Positions 48,782 through 62,434 of a DNA stretch of 64,000 nucleotides are shown in pieces (within the stretch, counting starts at the first letter, position 1; the number at the start of each line of letters is the position of its first letter). The stretch lies in the NCBI RefSeq assembly GCF_000378165.1, contig NZ_KB899334.1:248001-312000 (forward strand). Direction: 5' to 3'. Below the pieces are notes generated by a model. It made no database searches. It was not told the DNA's origin and saw only the letters and a list, made by a program, of their open reading frames with translations. The stretch comes from Saccharibacter floricola DSM 15669. Its GTDB lineage: Bacteria > Pseudomonadota > Alphaproteobacteria > Acetobacterales > Acetobacteraceae. Both the position numbers and the translations under genes were made by a program.

Positions 48782-49657
48782 ATGCCCCCTTTTCCACCGC
48801 CTGACCCGCATCAACCACCGCCTGTTTATGGAGACCGCCCTTCGCGTGTGTCTCTTTTCTGGCTACGCCGGAAGAACACCATGCGACGCTTGGTTGTCTT
48901 TCTGGTGCTCATACTGGTGCTCATCGGCGGTGGGTGGATCGCCCTTGGCATGGTGTCGGATCGTTCCATGAGCAGCTTGCGCACTAAGCTTGAAGCGATG
49001 GATCCATTGCAGATCAAGCATATTGTCATCCGCGGTCGTCAGCTCACCGATGAAAGCGATATTCTCTCCCGCTTAGATACACAGAAAAATCATTCTCTCT
49101 TTGGTTTTTCTGTCGAGCAAGCGCGCCTGCGTATTGATGCCCTCCCCTTTGTTGATCATTCAACAGTGGAGCGTCATTTACCTGATACAGTCATTGTTAC
49201 CCTAACCGAGCGCGTCCCTGTTGCCATTTGGCAAACACGCCGCCACTTTATCCTCATCAACCGCGCGGGCGACCGCGTCTCAGAGCGAGACCTCACCGCA
49301 CAAGACAGCACCGCTTTTCATAAACTTCCGCTTGTTGTGGGACAGGGAGCAAACGTCGCAGCAGCCTCTATTATTGACCTCCTCGCCCATTATCCAGACG
49401 TTAAATCACGCATACTAGCCTTGATCCGTATTGGTGAACGACGGTGGAATCTTCTCATGCGAAATGGCACGCTCGTTCTCCTTCCTGAAGGTGCAGAAAA
49501 CGCTGCCCTTGCACGCCTGACGGATTATCAACAGCAGATCCGTCTTCTTGAACGTCCCGTTACGTCCATTGACCTACGCCTTGCAGACCGCATGGTCATC
49601 CACACACCCTCGTCTCCTCCGTCCTCCTCTCCATCCCCGGGAACTGACGCGCCATGA
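48782..49657 (+). CDS. ftsQ: Cell division protein FtsQ
   Basis: A 291-residue bitopic protein. A proline-rich cytoplasmic N-terminus (PPFPPPDPHQPPPVYG) precedes one membrane helix (about residues 37-60). The POTRA domain starts with IKHIVIRGRQLTDESDIL and is followed by the FtsQ core (FVDHSTVERHLPDTVIVTLTER in parts). It anchors FtsB-FtsL in the divisome. It overlaps ftsA by four bases. Confidence 0.94.
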   Translation: MPPFPPPDPHQPPPVYGDRPSRVSLFWLRRKNTMRRLVVFLVLILVLIGGGWIALGMVSDRSMSSLRTKLEAMDPLQIKHIVIRGRQLTDESDILSRLDTQKNHSLFGFSVEQARLRIDALPFVDHSTVERHLPDTVIVTLTERVPVAIWQTRRHFILINRAGDRVSERDLTAQDSTAFHKLPLVVGQGANVAAASIIDLLAHYPDVKSRILALIRIGERRWNLLMRNGTLVLLPEGAENAALARLTDYQQQIRLLERPVTSIDLRLADRMVIHTPSSPPSSSPSPGTDAP

Positions 49658-50994
49658 CAGCCCTGACGATGTCTTCTCCTTCATCCTCTGCCGCTCTCCC
49701 CGTCTCCTCTGAGAACGAAAATAGAGCCGTCTTGCCGCTTCTGCCATCTGAAGAGCGCCCTGGCTTTACTTGGCGCCCTGGTATTCATGCGGTTCTTGAT
49801 ATTGGCTCCACTAAAACAACCTGCCTCATTGGCCGCGGTCTCAGCAATGGGGGAGTTAAAGTCCTCGGATGGGGCTGGCGCCGTTCTGAAGGTATTACCT
49901 CCGGTGCTATTGTTGATACAGCCCGCGTTGAAGCCGTTATTCGTGCAACTGTTGGAGATGCAGAAACACAGGCACGACGCCGCATTGAAGAAGTCATTGT
50001 GAATCTCTCCTGCGGGAATCCGCAGAGCTATCATATTGATACAGCAATGACCCCTGGGGGACGCGAAGTTACCCCTAAAGACGTGCGCAGCCTGCTCAAT
50101 CACGCGCGCCAACAGGCCTTTTACGAAGGGCGGAGCATCGTCAGTACATTACCACTCGGCTTTAATGTGGATGAAACCCCCGCCGTGCCCGACCCGTGCG
50201 GCCATCAATGCACGGAGCTTTTAGGAAAGTTCCATCTTATTGATGCAAACACCAGTGCGCTGCGTACTCTGAGCACCGTGCTTCATCGCGCAGAGCTCCG
50301 TCTAAACGGCCTCGTCTCCAGCCCATTCGCTTCGGGTCTTTCCGTGCTGGATCATGATGAGCGAGACCTCGGCGTAACCGTGGTTGAAATGGGAGCAGGC
50401 ACGACGTCTCTCGCGGTATTCTCGCATGGGCGTCTTCTCCATACCGCTCAACTTCGTATTGGTGGCCATCATATTACGCGTGATATTGCTGCGGCTTTAT
50501 CCGTGCATACCGATGTCGCCGAATGGCTCAAAACCATGCATGGCGCTGCCCAGCCTGTTGCCGATGATGAGCATCATATTATCCGCCTCCCTGTCTCTCA
50601 TGGTCGCAGTTTGGAACGTATTTCTCGCGCCCGACTCGTCTCTATTATTGCCCCTCGCATTGAAGAGACCTTAGAGATGACTCGCCATTATCTTGATAAT
50701 GCAGGTCTCGGTAGACTCGCTGAAGGTCGTGTCGTTTTAACCGGCGGCGCGTCTCTTCTCAGCGGATTAGGCCCCGTTGCAGCACGTATTTTTGGCCGGC
50801 AGGTACGCATGGGCCAACCGCACATGATTTACGGCCTTCCAGAGAGCGCTGCTATTTCTGCGGGTTTCTCTACAGTCTCTGGCCTGCTAACATGGGCCTG
50901 TGGGGCTGACGAGTCCTTTTGTCTGCCTGAAGATGATTCCCCACCTTCTGGAATTATGAAACGCCTTGTGAATCTCATCAGCAGGCATGTATAG
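49654..50994 (+). CDS. ftsA: Cell division protein FtsA
   Basis: A 446-residue actin-like ATPase that ties FtsZ filaments to the membrane. The phosphate 1 motif VLDIGSTKTTCLIG is near residue 48, phosphate 2 is VVEMGAGTTSLAVF, and the adenosine motif is VVLTGGASLLSGL. A C-terminal amphipathic helix ends the protein (IMKRLVNLISRHV). The N-terminal 40 residues are a variable extension. Confidence 0.96.
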   Translation: MTALTMSSPSSSAALPVSSENENRAVLPLLPSEERPGFTWRPGIHAVLDIGSTKTTCLIGRGLSNGGVKVLGWGWRRSEGITSGAIVDTARVEAVIRATVGDAETQARRRIEEVIVNLSCGNPQSYHIDTAMTPGGREVTPKDVRSLLNHARQQAFYEGRSIVSTLPLGFNVDETPAVPDPCGHQCTELLGKFHLIDANTSALRTLSTVLHRAELRLNGLVSSPFASGLSVLDHDERDLGVTVVEMGAGTTSLAVFSHGRLLHTAQLRIGGHHITRDIAAALSVHTDVAEWLKTMHGAAQPVADDEHHIIRLPVSHGRSLERISRARLVSIIAPRIEETLEMTRHYLDNAGLGRLAEGRVVLTGGASLLSGLGPVAARIFGRQVRMGQPHMIYGLPESAAISAGFSTVSGLLTWACGADESFCLPEDDSPPSGIMKRLVNLISRHV

Positions 50995-51054
50995 TCATTA
51001 CTTGGAGGGGTACACGCGTTACCCTGTCACCTGCCCGTTCGGAGCCACCTTATT

Positions 51055-52521
51055 ATGACACTGAACCTTACCCCGACGACACCTGGCGTAAGCGCAGTTA
51101 GCCCGCCGCGCATTACAGTCATTGGAGTTGGTGGAGGCGGTGGCAATGCCGTGGATAACATGATCTCCACGGATCTAAAGAACGTTGAGTTCATCGTTGC
51201 CAATACAGACGCGCAACAGCTTGGTAACTCCAAAGCGCCAACACGCCTCCAGCTTGGCCCAAGCCTGACACGTGGTTTAGGCGCCGGTGCCAAACCTGAG
51301 ATTGGCCGTCAATCGGCTGAAGAAGTTGAGGAAGAGATTCGCCAGCACCTCTCCGGTGTTGACCTCGTCTTCGTCACAGCCGGTATGGGCGGCGGTACAG
51401 GCACAGGTGCTGCCCCCGTCATGGCACGAATCGCTCGCGAAAATGGCGCACTCACAATTGGGGTTGTCTCCAAACCCTTCCAGTTTGAAGGAGCGCGCCG
51501 CTGCCGTGCAGCAGATGCTGGCATTGCTGAGCTGCAAAAGCATGTCGATACGCTCATTGTTATCCCTAATCAAAATCTCTTTAGCTGCGCAACGCAAACG
51601 ACGACGTTGATTGACGCCTTTAAAATGGCCGATGATGTGCTTTATCGTGGGGTGCGAAGCGTCACCGACCTTATGATTGTCCCGGGGCTCATTAATCTGG
51701 ACTTTGCTGACGTTAAAACCGTCATGGGTGAAATGGGCAAAGCCATGATGGGGACTGGGATTTCCAGCAGTGAGGCCGATGGTCAAGACTGGGCCATCAC
51801 CGCAGCAGAACGCGCCATCTCTAATCCATTATTAGAAGAAACATCTATTCGTGGAGCACGTGGGCTGCTGATCAATGTCACAGGTGGGCCAGATCTTGGC
51901 TTGCATGACTACACCAATATCATGGAACGTATCCGTGAAGAAGCGCACGAAGATGCTGAGATTATCGGCGGTCTGCTCACACGTGACGATATGACAGGCA
52001 GCATTCAAGTGTCCGTTGTCGCAACGGGAATTGATAGCCTCACCCCCCAACATGAACTCGCCTCTTCCCCTGACGATAGTACGGTGAGTGTTCCTGAACC
52101 GGCAACCGACGCCGCTCCGACACCTGGAGTTGAGCAAAGTGCCTCTGTAGAACCTCAAAATGAGGAAACCTCTCCACAACCAAAGGAGGAGCCTGCTCGT
52201 CACGAGACGCCTCACCTCCATAAGCAGGAAGAGAAACCGGCCCCCTCACCCCAACCTTCCACCTCCACGCAGACTCAACCCGCTCAAGAGCGTTCTGAGG
52301 AACAACGTGGTGGTGGATTATTCAGTCGTTTCTTCCGTACACGTCCGGCCACGCCTCAGCCACAGCGCGTAGCTCCATCGCTGGAAGAAGGCCATCGCCC
52401 CAAGGAGGGAAACGCACAGGGCGAAACAGCTTCATCATCGCATCCTCACGATGGGCCCTCTTATGACCAGCAAGATAGTGCGGATCTTGATATCCCTGCT
52501 TATCTACGCCGTCCGCAATAA
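51055..52521 (+). CDS. ftsZ: Cell division GTPase FtsZ
   Basis: A 488-residue tubulin homologue that forms the Z ring. The nucleotide loop is [12 protein letters not shown] and the tubulin signature [15 protein letters not shown]; the synergy loop carries [11 protein letters not shown]. Residues about 330-475 are a disordered linker rich in Pro, Glu, Gln and Ser, longer than in E. coli and typical of alphaproteobacteria. The last residues [10 protein letters not shown] are the conserved tail that binds FtsA and other partners. A 60-base gap separates it from ftsA. Confidence 0.98.
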   Translation: MTLNLTPTTPGVSAVSPPRITVIGVGGGGGNAVDNMISTDLKNVEFIVANTDAQQLGNSKAPTRLQLGPSLTRGLGAGAKPEIGRQSAEEVEEEIRQHLSGVDLVFVTAGMGGGTGTGAAPVMARIARENGALTIGVVSKPFQFEGARRCRAADAGIAELQKHVDTLIVIPNQNLFSCATQTTTLIDAFKMADDVLYRGVRSVTDLMIVPGLINLDFADVKTVMGEMGKAMMGTGISSSEADGQDWAITAAERAISNPLLEETSIRGARGLLINVTGGPDLGLHDYTNIMERIREEAHEDAEIIGGLLTRDDMTGSIQVSVVATGIDSLTPQHELASSPDDSTVSVPEPATDAAPTPGVEQSASVEPQNEETSPQPKEEPARHETPHLHKQEEKPAPSPQPSTSTQTQPAQERSEEQRGGGLFSRFFRTRPATPQPQRVAPSLEEGHRPKEGNAQGETASSSHPHDGPSYDQQDSADLDIPAYLRRPQ

Positions 52522-52526
52522 AACCC

Positions 52527-52566
52527 TTACGGGAAGACGTGTTTCTTTAACGGCGTCTTCCCGTAA
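52527..52566 (+). other. Large perfect hairpin between ftsZ and lpxC
   Basis: TTACGGGAAGACG and CGTCTTCCCGTAA are perfect 13-bp arms around a 14-base loop, beginning five bases past the ftsZ stop. No U tract follows, so factor-independent termination is uncertain; it could protect the ftsZ mRNA 3' end or limit read-through into lpxC. Confidence 0.6.
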
Positions 52567-52594
52567 CGCTGTACGGCACGTTTAGACTATTCGC

Positions 52595-52600
52595 TATAAT
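52595..52600 (+). promoter_or_regulatory. TATAAT -10 element upstream of lpxC
   Basis: A perfect TATAAT 39 bases before the lpxC start and 28 bases after the ftsZ-lpxC hairpin. No convincing -35 box is seen, so the promoter call is tentative. Confidence 0.4.
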
Positions 52601-52638
52601 TGCCCCTTGGGGGTCTACGCCCAGCAAAAAAGAAGGTT

Positions 52639-53610
52639 ATGCCGAACCACCCTATTGGTACTGCTCCTGCGGCCCTCCCTGCCCCTCCTGCGACAAACGA
52701 CGCTAAGGTTAAAGGCAACGCACAGCGGACACTCCGACATCCCATTTTTTGCCGTGGTGTTGGCCTCCATAGCGGATGTGACGTTCGTATGACCCTGCTC
52801 CCTGCCGATATTGGGACAGGTATTCGTTTTCAACGAACTGACCTCCCAAATAGTCCCCCTTTTCGCGTGCATACAGGCAGTATCATCCAGACACGACTCG
52901 CTACTGTTGTCGCTCCAAGCCCTAAGTCCCCTCATAATGTGGCGACCGTTGAGCACCTCATGGCGGCTTTATACGCGATGGAAATTGATAATGTTCTGGT
53001 GCAGCTTTCCGGCCCCGAGGTGCCTATTCTTGATGGAAGCGCTGATGCTTTCACTTTTTTGCTCAGCTCAGCCGGTTTCCTAAAGCAACAGGCTGTGCGT
53101 CAGCTTATCGTTCCCGAAGAAATTATTGAAGTTTCAGGATCTCATGGAGAAAAAGCCCGGCTTGTCCCCCATAAAAGCCAAACGCTAGACCTCTCTCTAT
53201 ATATTGATTTCCCTGCACCAATTATTGGCAAGCAACATTATCGCGCTCGGTTATGTCATTCTCTTTTTATGAAAGAGCTCGCCTTCTGCCGCACATTCGT
53301 CAATTATAGCGATGTTGAAAGCCTCCAAAAACAAGGAATGGCCCGCGGCGGTAGCCTTCATAACGCTCTTGTTGTTAAGCATGACAGCGTCATAAATCCA
53401 ACAGGCCTTCACACCCCTGATGAATTTGTGCGCCATAAAGCACTTGATGCTATTGGTGATTTGTATTGTAGCGGTTATAGAATTTGTGGGCGTTTTGAAG
53501 CTTATAAAACAGGACATGCGCTTAACAATCGTTTGCTTCGTGCTTTATTTGCCTCACCGCATCGTTGGCGTTTTGTACCAGATCGACGCCGTCTTTCTGC
53601 TTCGCCCTGA
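52639..53610 (+). CDS. lpxC: UDP-3-O-acyl-GlcNAc deacetylase (LpxC)
   Basis: A 323-residue zinc amidase for the committed step of lipid A synthesis. The start of the catalytic fold reads RHPIFCRGVGLHSG, the first zinc histidine is in NVATVEHLMAAL, and the later zinc pair is in VRHKALDAIGDL. The ATG at 52639 is preferred; a TTG at 52600 opens the same frame but overlaps the TATAAT. It ends the division genes and starts the outer membrane group with bamD. Confidence 0.96.
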   Translation: MPNHPIGTAPAALPAPPATNDAKVKGNAQRTLRHPIFCRGVGLHSGCDVRMTLLPADIGTGIRFQRTDLPNSPPFRVHTGSIIQTRLATVVAPSPKSPHNVATVEHLMAALYAMEIDNVLVQLSGPEVPILDGSADAFTFLLSSAGFLKQQAVRQLIVPEEIIEVSGSHGEKARLVPHKSQTLDLSLYIDFPAPIIGKQHYRARLCHSLFMKELAFCRTFVNYSDVESLQKQGMARGGSLHNALVVKHDSVINPTGLHTPDEFVRHKALDAIGDLYCSGYRICGRFEAYKTGHALNNRLLRALFASPHRWRFVPDRRRLSASP

Positions 53611-53675
53611 TAGTTTCATTGGAGAAACAGCATGTTTCTTCTTTCGCCTCTAACCTTCCGTGCTATAAGGCAGTT

Positions 53676-54782
53676 ATGGTCAGCAGCATTGTAACGCGTC
53701 GCGCTTCATCTTTCCGCCTAGGTCTCATGCCTTTAGGGGCATGCTCTTGTCTTGGCTTCGCTTTTCTTGCCGGGTGTGCCTCTAATGGAGAGCAAGCTCC
53801 TGTGCCACGGACGGCTGACGCAGAGACGCTCTATAATTATGGTGTTGATGCTCTGCATGACGGTCATTACAAAATGGCCAGCGGAGAATTTGAACTCCTC
53901 CAGCAAAACTACCCTTACTCTGGTTACACAGGGAATGCGGAGCTCATGGAGGGGTATGCCTATTACCTGCAGGGGGAATATGCCCTCTCCGTTCAGCAGC
54001 TTGAGCGCTACCTACAGCTACACCCTACCAGCCCCGATGCTGCTTATGCCTATTATTTGCGCGGCCTATGCTATTATGAGCAGATCGGCGATGTGTCGCG
54101 TGACCAACTCGGCACGATTGAGGCAGTGGACGCTCTCCAAGAAGTTGTATCCCGCTTCCCGCAAACTTCATATGCGCGTGACGCTCAACTCAAGATTGAC
54201 CTTTGCCGCGATCATCTTGCTGGGAAGGAAATGCTTGTTGGGCGTTTCTATCAAGAAGAGAAAGATTATCAGGCCGCTATTGGTCGTTATCAGCGCGTTG
54301 TGCAGGACTTCCAAACCACAAACCATGTTCCTGAAGCTTTAGAGCGACTTGTAGAAGTCAACTTGGATCTTGGTCTTCCTGATGAAGCACGACAGGCAGC
54401 CTCTGTTCTGGGTTATAATGACCCAGACAGTAAATGGTACCGTTACGCCTATAATAAACTGAAATATAACAACCAACTAACACCGCAGATCCGTAAGCCC
54501 GGCTCAGGCAAGAAAAATCGGACGTCTAAACACCCACAACTCACCGCATCATCTACACCATCGGCGCAGGGGCCGTTGGCGATCTCAAAAGTACCGTCAT
54601 CTTCTGTTCAGCAGTCTTCCTTGTCCAAATTTGGCAATGTTCCACCCCGGAGTACGGCTGCACAACTCCCTCAGGAACAGCGTAGGAAAAGAGGGTTTTT
54701 CTCCTCTATCTTCACACCTGTTGGGAACTTCTTTACCCCTGTTGGAAGCTTCTTCTCCAATACATGGAACAAGATTTTCTAA
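53676..54782 (+). CDS. bamD: Outer membrane assembly lipoprotein BamD
   Basis: A 368-residue lipoprotein. The lipobox FLAGC gives a mature N-terminus at about Cys32. TPR repeats follow (ETLYNYGVDALHDGHYKMA, YPYSGYTGNAELMEGYAYY, LHPTSPDAAYAYYLRGLCYY). BamD is the essential lipoprotein of the BAM complex. The C-terminal 110 residues are a basic, Ser/Pro-rich extension ending FSNTWNKIF. The ATG at 53676 has AAGG five bases upstream; an earlier in-frame start overlaps lpxC and would precede the signal peptide. Confidence 0.93.
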   Translation: MVSSIVTRRASSFRLGLMPLGACSCLGFAFLAGCASNGEQAPVPRTADAETLYNYGVDALHDGHYKMASGEFELLQQNYPYSGYTGNAELMEGYAYYLQGEYALSVQQLERYLQLHPTSPDAAYAYYLRGLCYYEQIGDVSRDQLGTIEAVDALQEVVSRFPQTSYARDAQLKIDLCRDHLAGKEMLVGRFYQEEKDYQAAIGRYQRVVQDFQTTNHVPEALERLVEVNLDLGLPDEARQAASVLGYNDPDSKWYRYAYNKLKYNNQLTPQIRKPGSGKKNRTSKHPQLTASSTPSAQGPLAISKVPSSSVQQSSLSKFGNVPPRSTAAQLPQEQRRKRGFFSSIFTPVGNFFTPVGSFFSNTWNKIF

Positions 54783-54846
54783 CTCTTTTGCATGAGAGGG
54801 TCGGTCTGGGTTTGACAGTTCCCTCATCACAGCCGACAATCATGGT

Positions 54847-58646
<3,800 letters not shown>

Positions 58647-58711
58647 AAATACCGACCTTTATGATTTGGTGATGGCCTTCTACCAGAAGATCAGGTTATG
58701 AAAGAGGAAGC

Positions 58712-60079
58712 ATGTCTTTCTTATCGTTCCCCGACCATCCACTCCTTCTCCTCATCCTCGGCTTGCTCGCAACGGCAATCCTTATCGGCGTGTCTGTGCT
58801 GATCTCTCTTTCCGAGATCTCCTTCGCAGCGGCGCGCGAAACACGGATGCGCACGCTTGCCGAAAATGGGGATCGGCGCGCGCTTGCCTTTCTCAAGCTC
58901 CGTCGCAATAGCGGTCAGGTCATGACCACCATCCAGATCTGCCTGAATGCCGTTGGGGTTTTGGGCGGGGTCATCGGGGATGCAATGCTCAGTGGCCCCT
59001 TCTCTATCGGGTTACAAGACCTTGGAATGGGCGCTGGACTTGCCGATAAAATTGGCTCTTTAAGTGCCTTTGTTCTCGTGACTGGCCTCTTCGTGCTTTT
59101 TGCTGACTTGCTGCCAAAACGCACGGCTATGAATGCGCCAGATCGCATTGCTCTGTCGGTCTACTGGTTCCCTGCTCTTGCGCTAAAACTGCTTTACCCT
59201 GCCGTATGGATTTTTTCCCATATTGCTGATGCCATCCTCAAAACCTTACGCATCCCAGCCACGGCAACAGTGGATATCGTCACACCAGAAGACCTCCGCG
59301 CCATGCTGGCTGCTGGCACAGCATCGGGCATTCTCCTTGAGCAAGAACATCAGATGATTCAAAATGTCATGGCGCTGCAAAATCGCTCAGTCGCCTCAGC
59401 CATGACACCGCGTGATGAAATCGTTTATCTTGATGTGCAGGAAAGTCTAGAAAGCCAGCGTGATAAAGTACGAATGCGTCCTTATTCGCGCTATCCGCTC
59501 TGTGATGATAGTCTGGATCATGTCATCGGCTCCATTCGCGCTGAGGACGTTTTAGCCGCTGTGGTCGATGAGCCGGGCGCTTTAACAGACCCGAACTCAT
59601 CAGCTCATAAACAGATTTTCCACATGCGGCGCGACGTTCTCTCTCTCCCTGACACGCTCAATCTGTGGGAAACCCTCGCCCAGTTCGATACACATGGCGC
59701 TGGTTTTGCTCTCATTATTAACGAGTATGGTCTTGTCGTTGGGCTCATCACCTATAAAGACATTATGGGTGCCCTTATGGATGGATTGGCTAATCCGTTT
59801 GAAGAACAAGCCATTGTTAGTCGTGATGCTGAATCATGGCTCATTGATGGGGCTGCTCCTATTGGTGATGTGATTCGGGAGCTCTCGATCAATCTCTTCG
59901 TCGATGACCATCACTTCGATACGATCGGTGGTTTTGTCACCAACCGCCTCCGCCGTATGGCACGCAAAGCAGACCGTATTGAAGCCGCTGGTTTCCGTTT
60001 TGAAGTCGTGGATGTCGAAGGTTTCCGTATCAATCAGCTGCTTGTGACCCGCATGAAAGACGAACCTACAGGGCGTTGA
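58712..60079 (+). CDS. CNNM/CorC-type membrane protein with CBS domains
   Basis: A 455-residue protein. A DUF21/CNNM membrane domain (residues about 10-190) is followed by a CBS pair (from VASAMTPRDEIVYLDVQE to about 350) and a CorC/HlyC C-terminal domain (DHHFDTIGGFVTNRL). Related proteins act in magnesium or cobalt efflux; the older name haemolysin has weak support. Transport role is inference. Confidence 0.88.
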   Translation: MSFLSFPDHPLLLLILGLLATAILIGVSVLISLSEISFAAARETRMRTLAENGDRRALAFLKLRRNSGQVMTTIQICLNAVGVLGGVIGDAMLSGPFSIGLQDLGMGAGLADKIGSLSAFVLVTGLFVLFADLLPKRTAMNAPDRIALSVYWFPALALKLLYPAVWIFSHIADAILKTLRIPATATVDIVTPEDLRAMLAAGTASGILLEQEHQMIQNVMALQNRSVASAMTPRDEIVYLDVQESLESQRDKVRMRPYSRYPLCDDSLDHVIGSIRAEDVLAAVVDEPGALTDPNSSAHKQIFHMRRDVLSLPDTLNLWETLAQFDTHGAGFALIINEYGLVVGLITYKDIMGALMDGLANPFEEQAIVSRDAESWLIDGAAPIGDVIRELSINLFVDDHHFDTIGGFVTNRLRRMARKADRIEAAGFRFEVVDVEGFRINQLLVTRMKDEPTGR

Positions 60080-60122
60080 CTTTTTCCCCTCCAAAGCCCG
60101 CTTTTCTAAGGAGACACCGCCC

Positions 60123-61856
60123 ATGCGTGCCTTTATCCTTCTTAAATTTTTAGCACTTGCTGGAAGCGTTCTGTCCCCCTTTTTCTGTGCATCAGCCGCC
60201 CCCTTACAAGCGGATCAACAGGGAGTGGCATTCCGTAATTTTGAACGCTTTCATTATACACTCGAATGGCACGACGACCCCGTTAATGCGACACTAAGCG
60301 GTATCCATACAGGAGATAGCCTCCTTCCTGACCTGTCTGACGCAAGCCACACGCGCCGCCTTGCCCGTATTGCCCAAGAAAAGACAGCGCTCAGCGCACT
60401 CGACCTCTCCCATGCATCCCAGCATGACCAAGATGACCGTGATATTCTCCTCGCCTCCCTCGAAGGGGAGCGCGTCACTCTTGAGAATATTCAACCAGAT
60501 CGCCACCAGCCAGATTACGCTCTTTCGGTTGTTACAAACGGTCTCTATGGCCTCGTGGCACGTGATTATGCACCAGCGCCTATCCGACTAAAGGCCGCTC
60601 TGTCGCGTTTAAACCTCATCCCAGCATTCTTAGAAGCAGCTACGGCACGCCTTACAGATGTACCCGCCGTCTATAAAGAAATTGCCCTCGAAGATTTAGA
60701 GGGAGCACAAGACTTTATCCGGCAAGATGTTCCTGCTGCTTTTGCCAATGTCCACGACCCTGCTCTGCAACAACAGCTTACACAGACGACGCAAAAAGCC
60801 TTGATGGCCTTGGCACAGTATAAGCACAGCCTTACCGAACGTCCCGCCTCAGGCTATTTCGCGCTTGGACGGCAAACCATGGTGCAACTGCTCGCTGCCG
60901 ATATGATCGACCTCACCCCAGAGACCATTATGGCCCAAGGGGAAAAGCAGCTTGAACAAGATTATGCAGAGTTTTGGGCCGTCGCCCATCGCATTAACCC
61001 ACAACATCCTGAAAATGCCCTTGCGGACGTACGTAAAGACCATCCATCCGCAGCACAGCTTGTGCCAACTGTGCAACAACAGCTGAGTGATGTGCAACAT
61101 TTCGTTCAAGAACGCCAGCTCGTCACACTACCTTCAACATCGCTACCACTTGTACGCACAACACCAGGTTTTGAGCAGGCACTTATCTCCGCAGCCACCG
61201 AATGGCCTGGGCCGTTTGAAACGAAGCACCTCCCCTCTTTTTATGATGTTACCCCTCCTTCTGTTCATTTCTCCTCTCTCCAGAAAGAGCTCGCTTTACA
61301 GGATTTTAATCGCCCAGAACTTCTCAACATCACCATTCATGAGGCAATGCCCGGTCATTTTGTGCAAGGCCTCTATCTTGGTGCTCACCCTAACTGGTCG
61401 CTCACGCGTCGTAATGGTGGCTCCTACACCATCACTGAAGGCTGGGCTCATTACTCAGAGCAAATGATGGTTGAACAAGGGTTCGATCACGCTTCCCCTT
61501 CTTTACACCTCATGCAACTACAAGACGCTCTGCTGCGAGATTGCCGCCTGCTCGTCTCCTTCGGAATGCATATGAAAGGGATGTCCCTTTCTGAAGCAAA
61601 AGAATTGATGCAGAGCCGATGCTTACAATCCCCCGTAGCGGCTTATAAAGAAGCCCGACGCGGCACCGCAGACCCCGGCTACTTCTCTTACACGTTGGGG
61701 AAGATGATGATCCTACAACTCCGCAGTGACCTACAGAAGCAACAGGGCAGTCACTTCTCTCTACAGCACTTCCACGATTCTCTCCTCAATGCAGGGCTTG
61801 TGCCTATGCGCGTTATTCGGCGTGAACTCACTGGGCAGGATGGCTCTTTATTATGA
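60123..61856 (+). CDS. Secreted DUF885 family protein (putative metallopeptidase)
   Basis: A 577-residue protein with a signal peptide (residues about 1-27, cut near ASAAPL). DUF885 proteins have a zincin-like fold; here HEAMPGHFVQ gives an HExxxH-type site and a downstream glutamate is in TEGWAHYSEQM. The substrate is unknown, but some relatives are carboxypeptidases. AAGGAG precedes the ATG. It overlaps pncA by four bases. Confidence 0.85.
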   Translation: MRAFILLKFLALAGSVLSPFFCASAAPLQADQQGVAFRNFERFHYTLEWHDDPVNATLSGIHTGDSLLPDLSDASHTRRLARIAQEKTALSALDLSHASQHDQDDRDILLASLEGERVTLENIQPDRHQPDYALSVVTNGLYGLVARDYAPAPIRLKAALSRLNLIPAFLEAATARLTDVPAVYKEIALEDLEGAQDFIRQDVPAAFANVHDPALQQQLTQTTQKALMALAQYKHSLTERPASGYFALGRQTMVQLLAADMIDLTPETIMAQGEKQLEQDYAEFWAVAHRINPQHPENALADVRKDHPSAAQLVPTVQQQLSDVQHFVQERQLVTLPSTSLPLVRTTPGFEQALISAATEWPGPFETKHLPSFYDVTPPSVHFSSLQKELALQDFNRPELLNITIHEAMPGHFVQGLYLGAHPNWSLTRRNGGSYTITEGWAHYSEQMMVEQGFDHASPSLHLMQLQDALLRDCRLLVSFGMHMKGMSLSEAKELMQSRCLQSPVAAYKEARRGTADPGYFSYTLGKMMILQLRSDLQKQQGSHFSLQHFHDSLLNAGLVPMRVIRRELTGQDGSLL

Positions 61857-62434
61857 CCTTCTTTACCCCACGGGCTGGCGATGCTCTCCTTGTCATCGAT
61901 ATGCAAAATGACTTCCTCCCGGGTGGAGCCCTTGCTGTACCCGGTGGGGACGCGCTCATTCCTGGCATTAATCGTCTGATGCATTCTTCTTTTGACGCTA
62001 TTATTGCTAGTCAGGATTGGCACCCGGCCAATCACACCTCATTTAAAGAACAATATGGCCAATGGCCTGCTCATTGTATTGCAGGCACACACGGGGCCGC
62101 CCTTCATAAAGAACTTCATCAAGTCCCCATCAGCCATATCATCCACAAAGGGATGCGTGCCAAAGCTGAATGCTACTCTGCCTTTGCCGATGAATCTGGC
62201 GCTTCAACGGGGTTGTCAGGCTTATTAACAGGGCTCGGTATACGGCGCGTTGTACTCTGCGGCGTTGCTCTTGATTATTGCGTTAGAGCCAGCGCTCTTG
62301 ATAGCCTCAATGCAGGTTTTGAAACCGTCGTCCTTACAAATCTTTGCGCAGCGATTGGTGAACAAAAACCGCTCCTTCAAGCGATGCAAAGCGATGGTCT
62401 TACCCTGCTTGAGGCTAAAGAAAGGCTCTCTTAA
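61853..62434 (+). CDS. pncA: Nicotinamidase
   Basis: A 193-residue isochorismatase-fold enzyme that turns nicotinamide into nicotinic acid for NAD salvage. The catalytic aspartate is in VIDMQNDFLPGG, the metal-binding DWHPANH motif follows, the lysine is in IHKGMRAKAE and the nucleophile cysteine is in GVALDYCVRASALD. It is coupled to the DUF885 gene by an ATGA overlap and meets the convergent glycoamylase-domain gene end to end. Confidence 0.95.
   Translation: MTFFTPRAGDALLVIDMQNDFLPGGALAVPGGDALIPGINRLMHSSFDAIIASQDWHPANHTSFKEQYGQWPAHCIAGTHGAALHKELHQVPISHIIHKGMRAKAECYSAFADESGASTGLSGLLTGLGIRRVVLCGVALDYCVRASALDSLNAGFETVVLTNLCAAIGEQKPLLQAMQSDGLTLLEAKERLS

Noticed and set aside
51006-51023. Small GGGTA/TACCC hairpin between ftsA and ftsZ
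   Set aside because: Only a 5-bp stem, expected often by chance; not listed as a feature.
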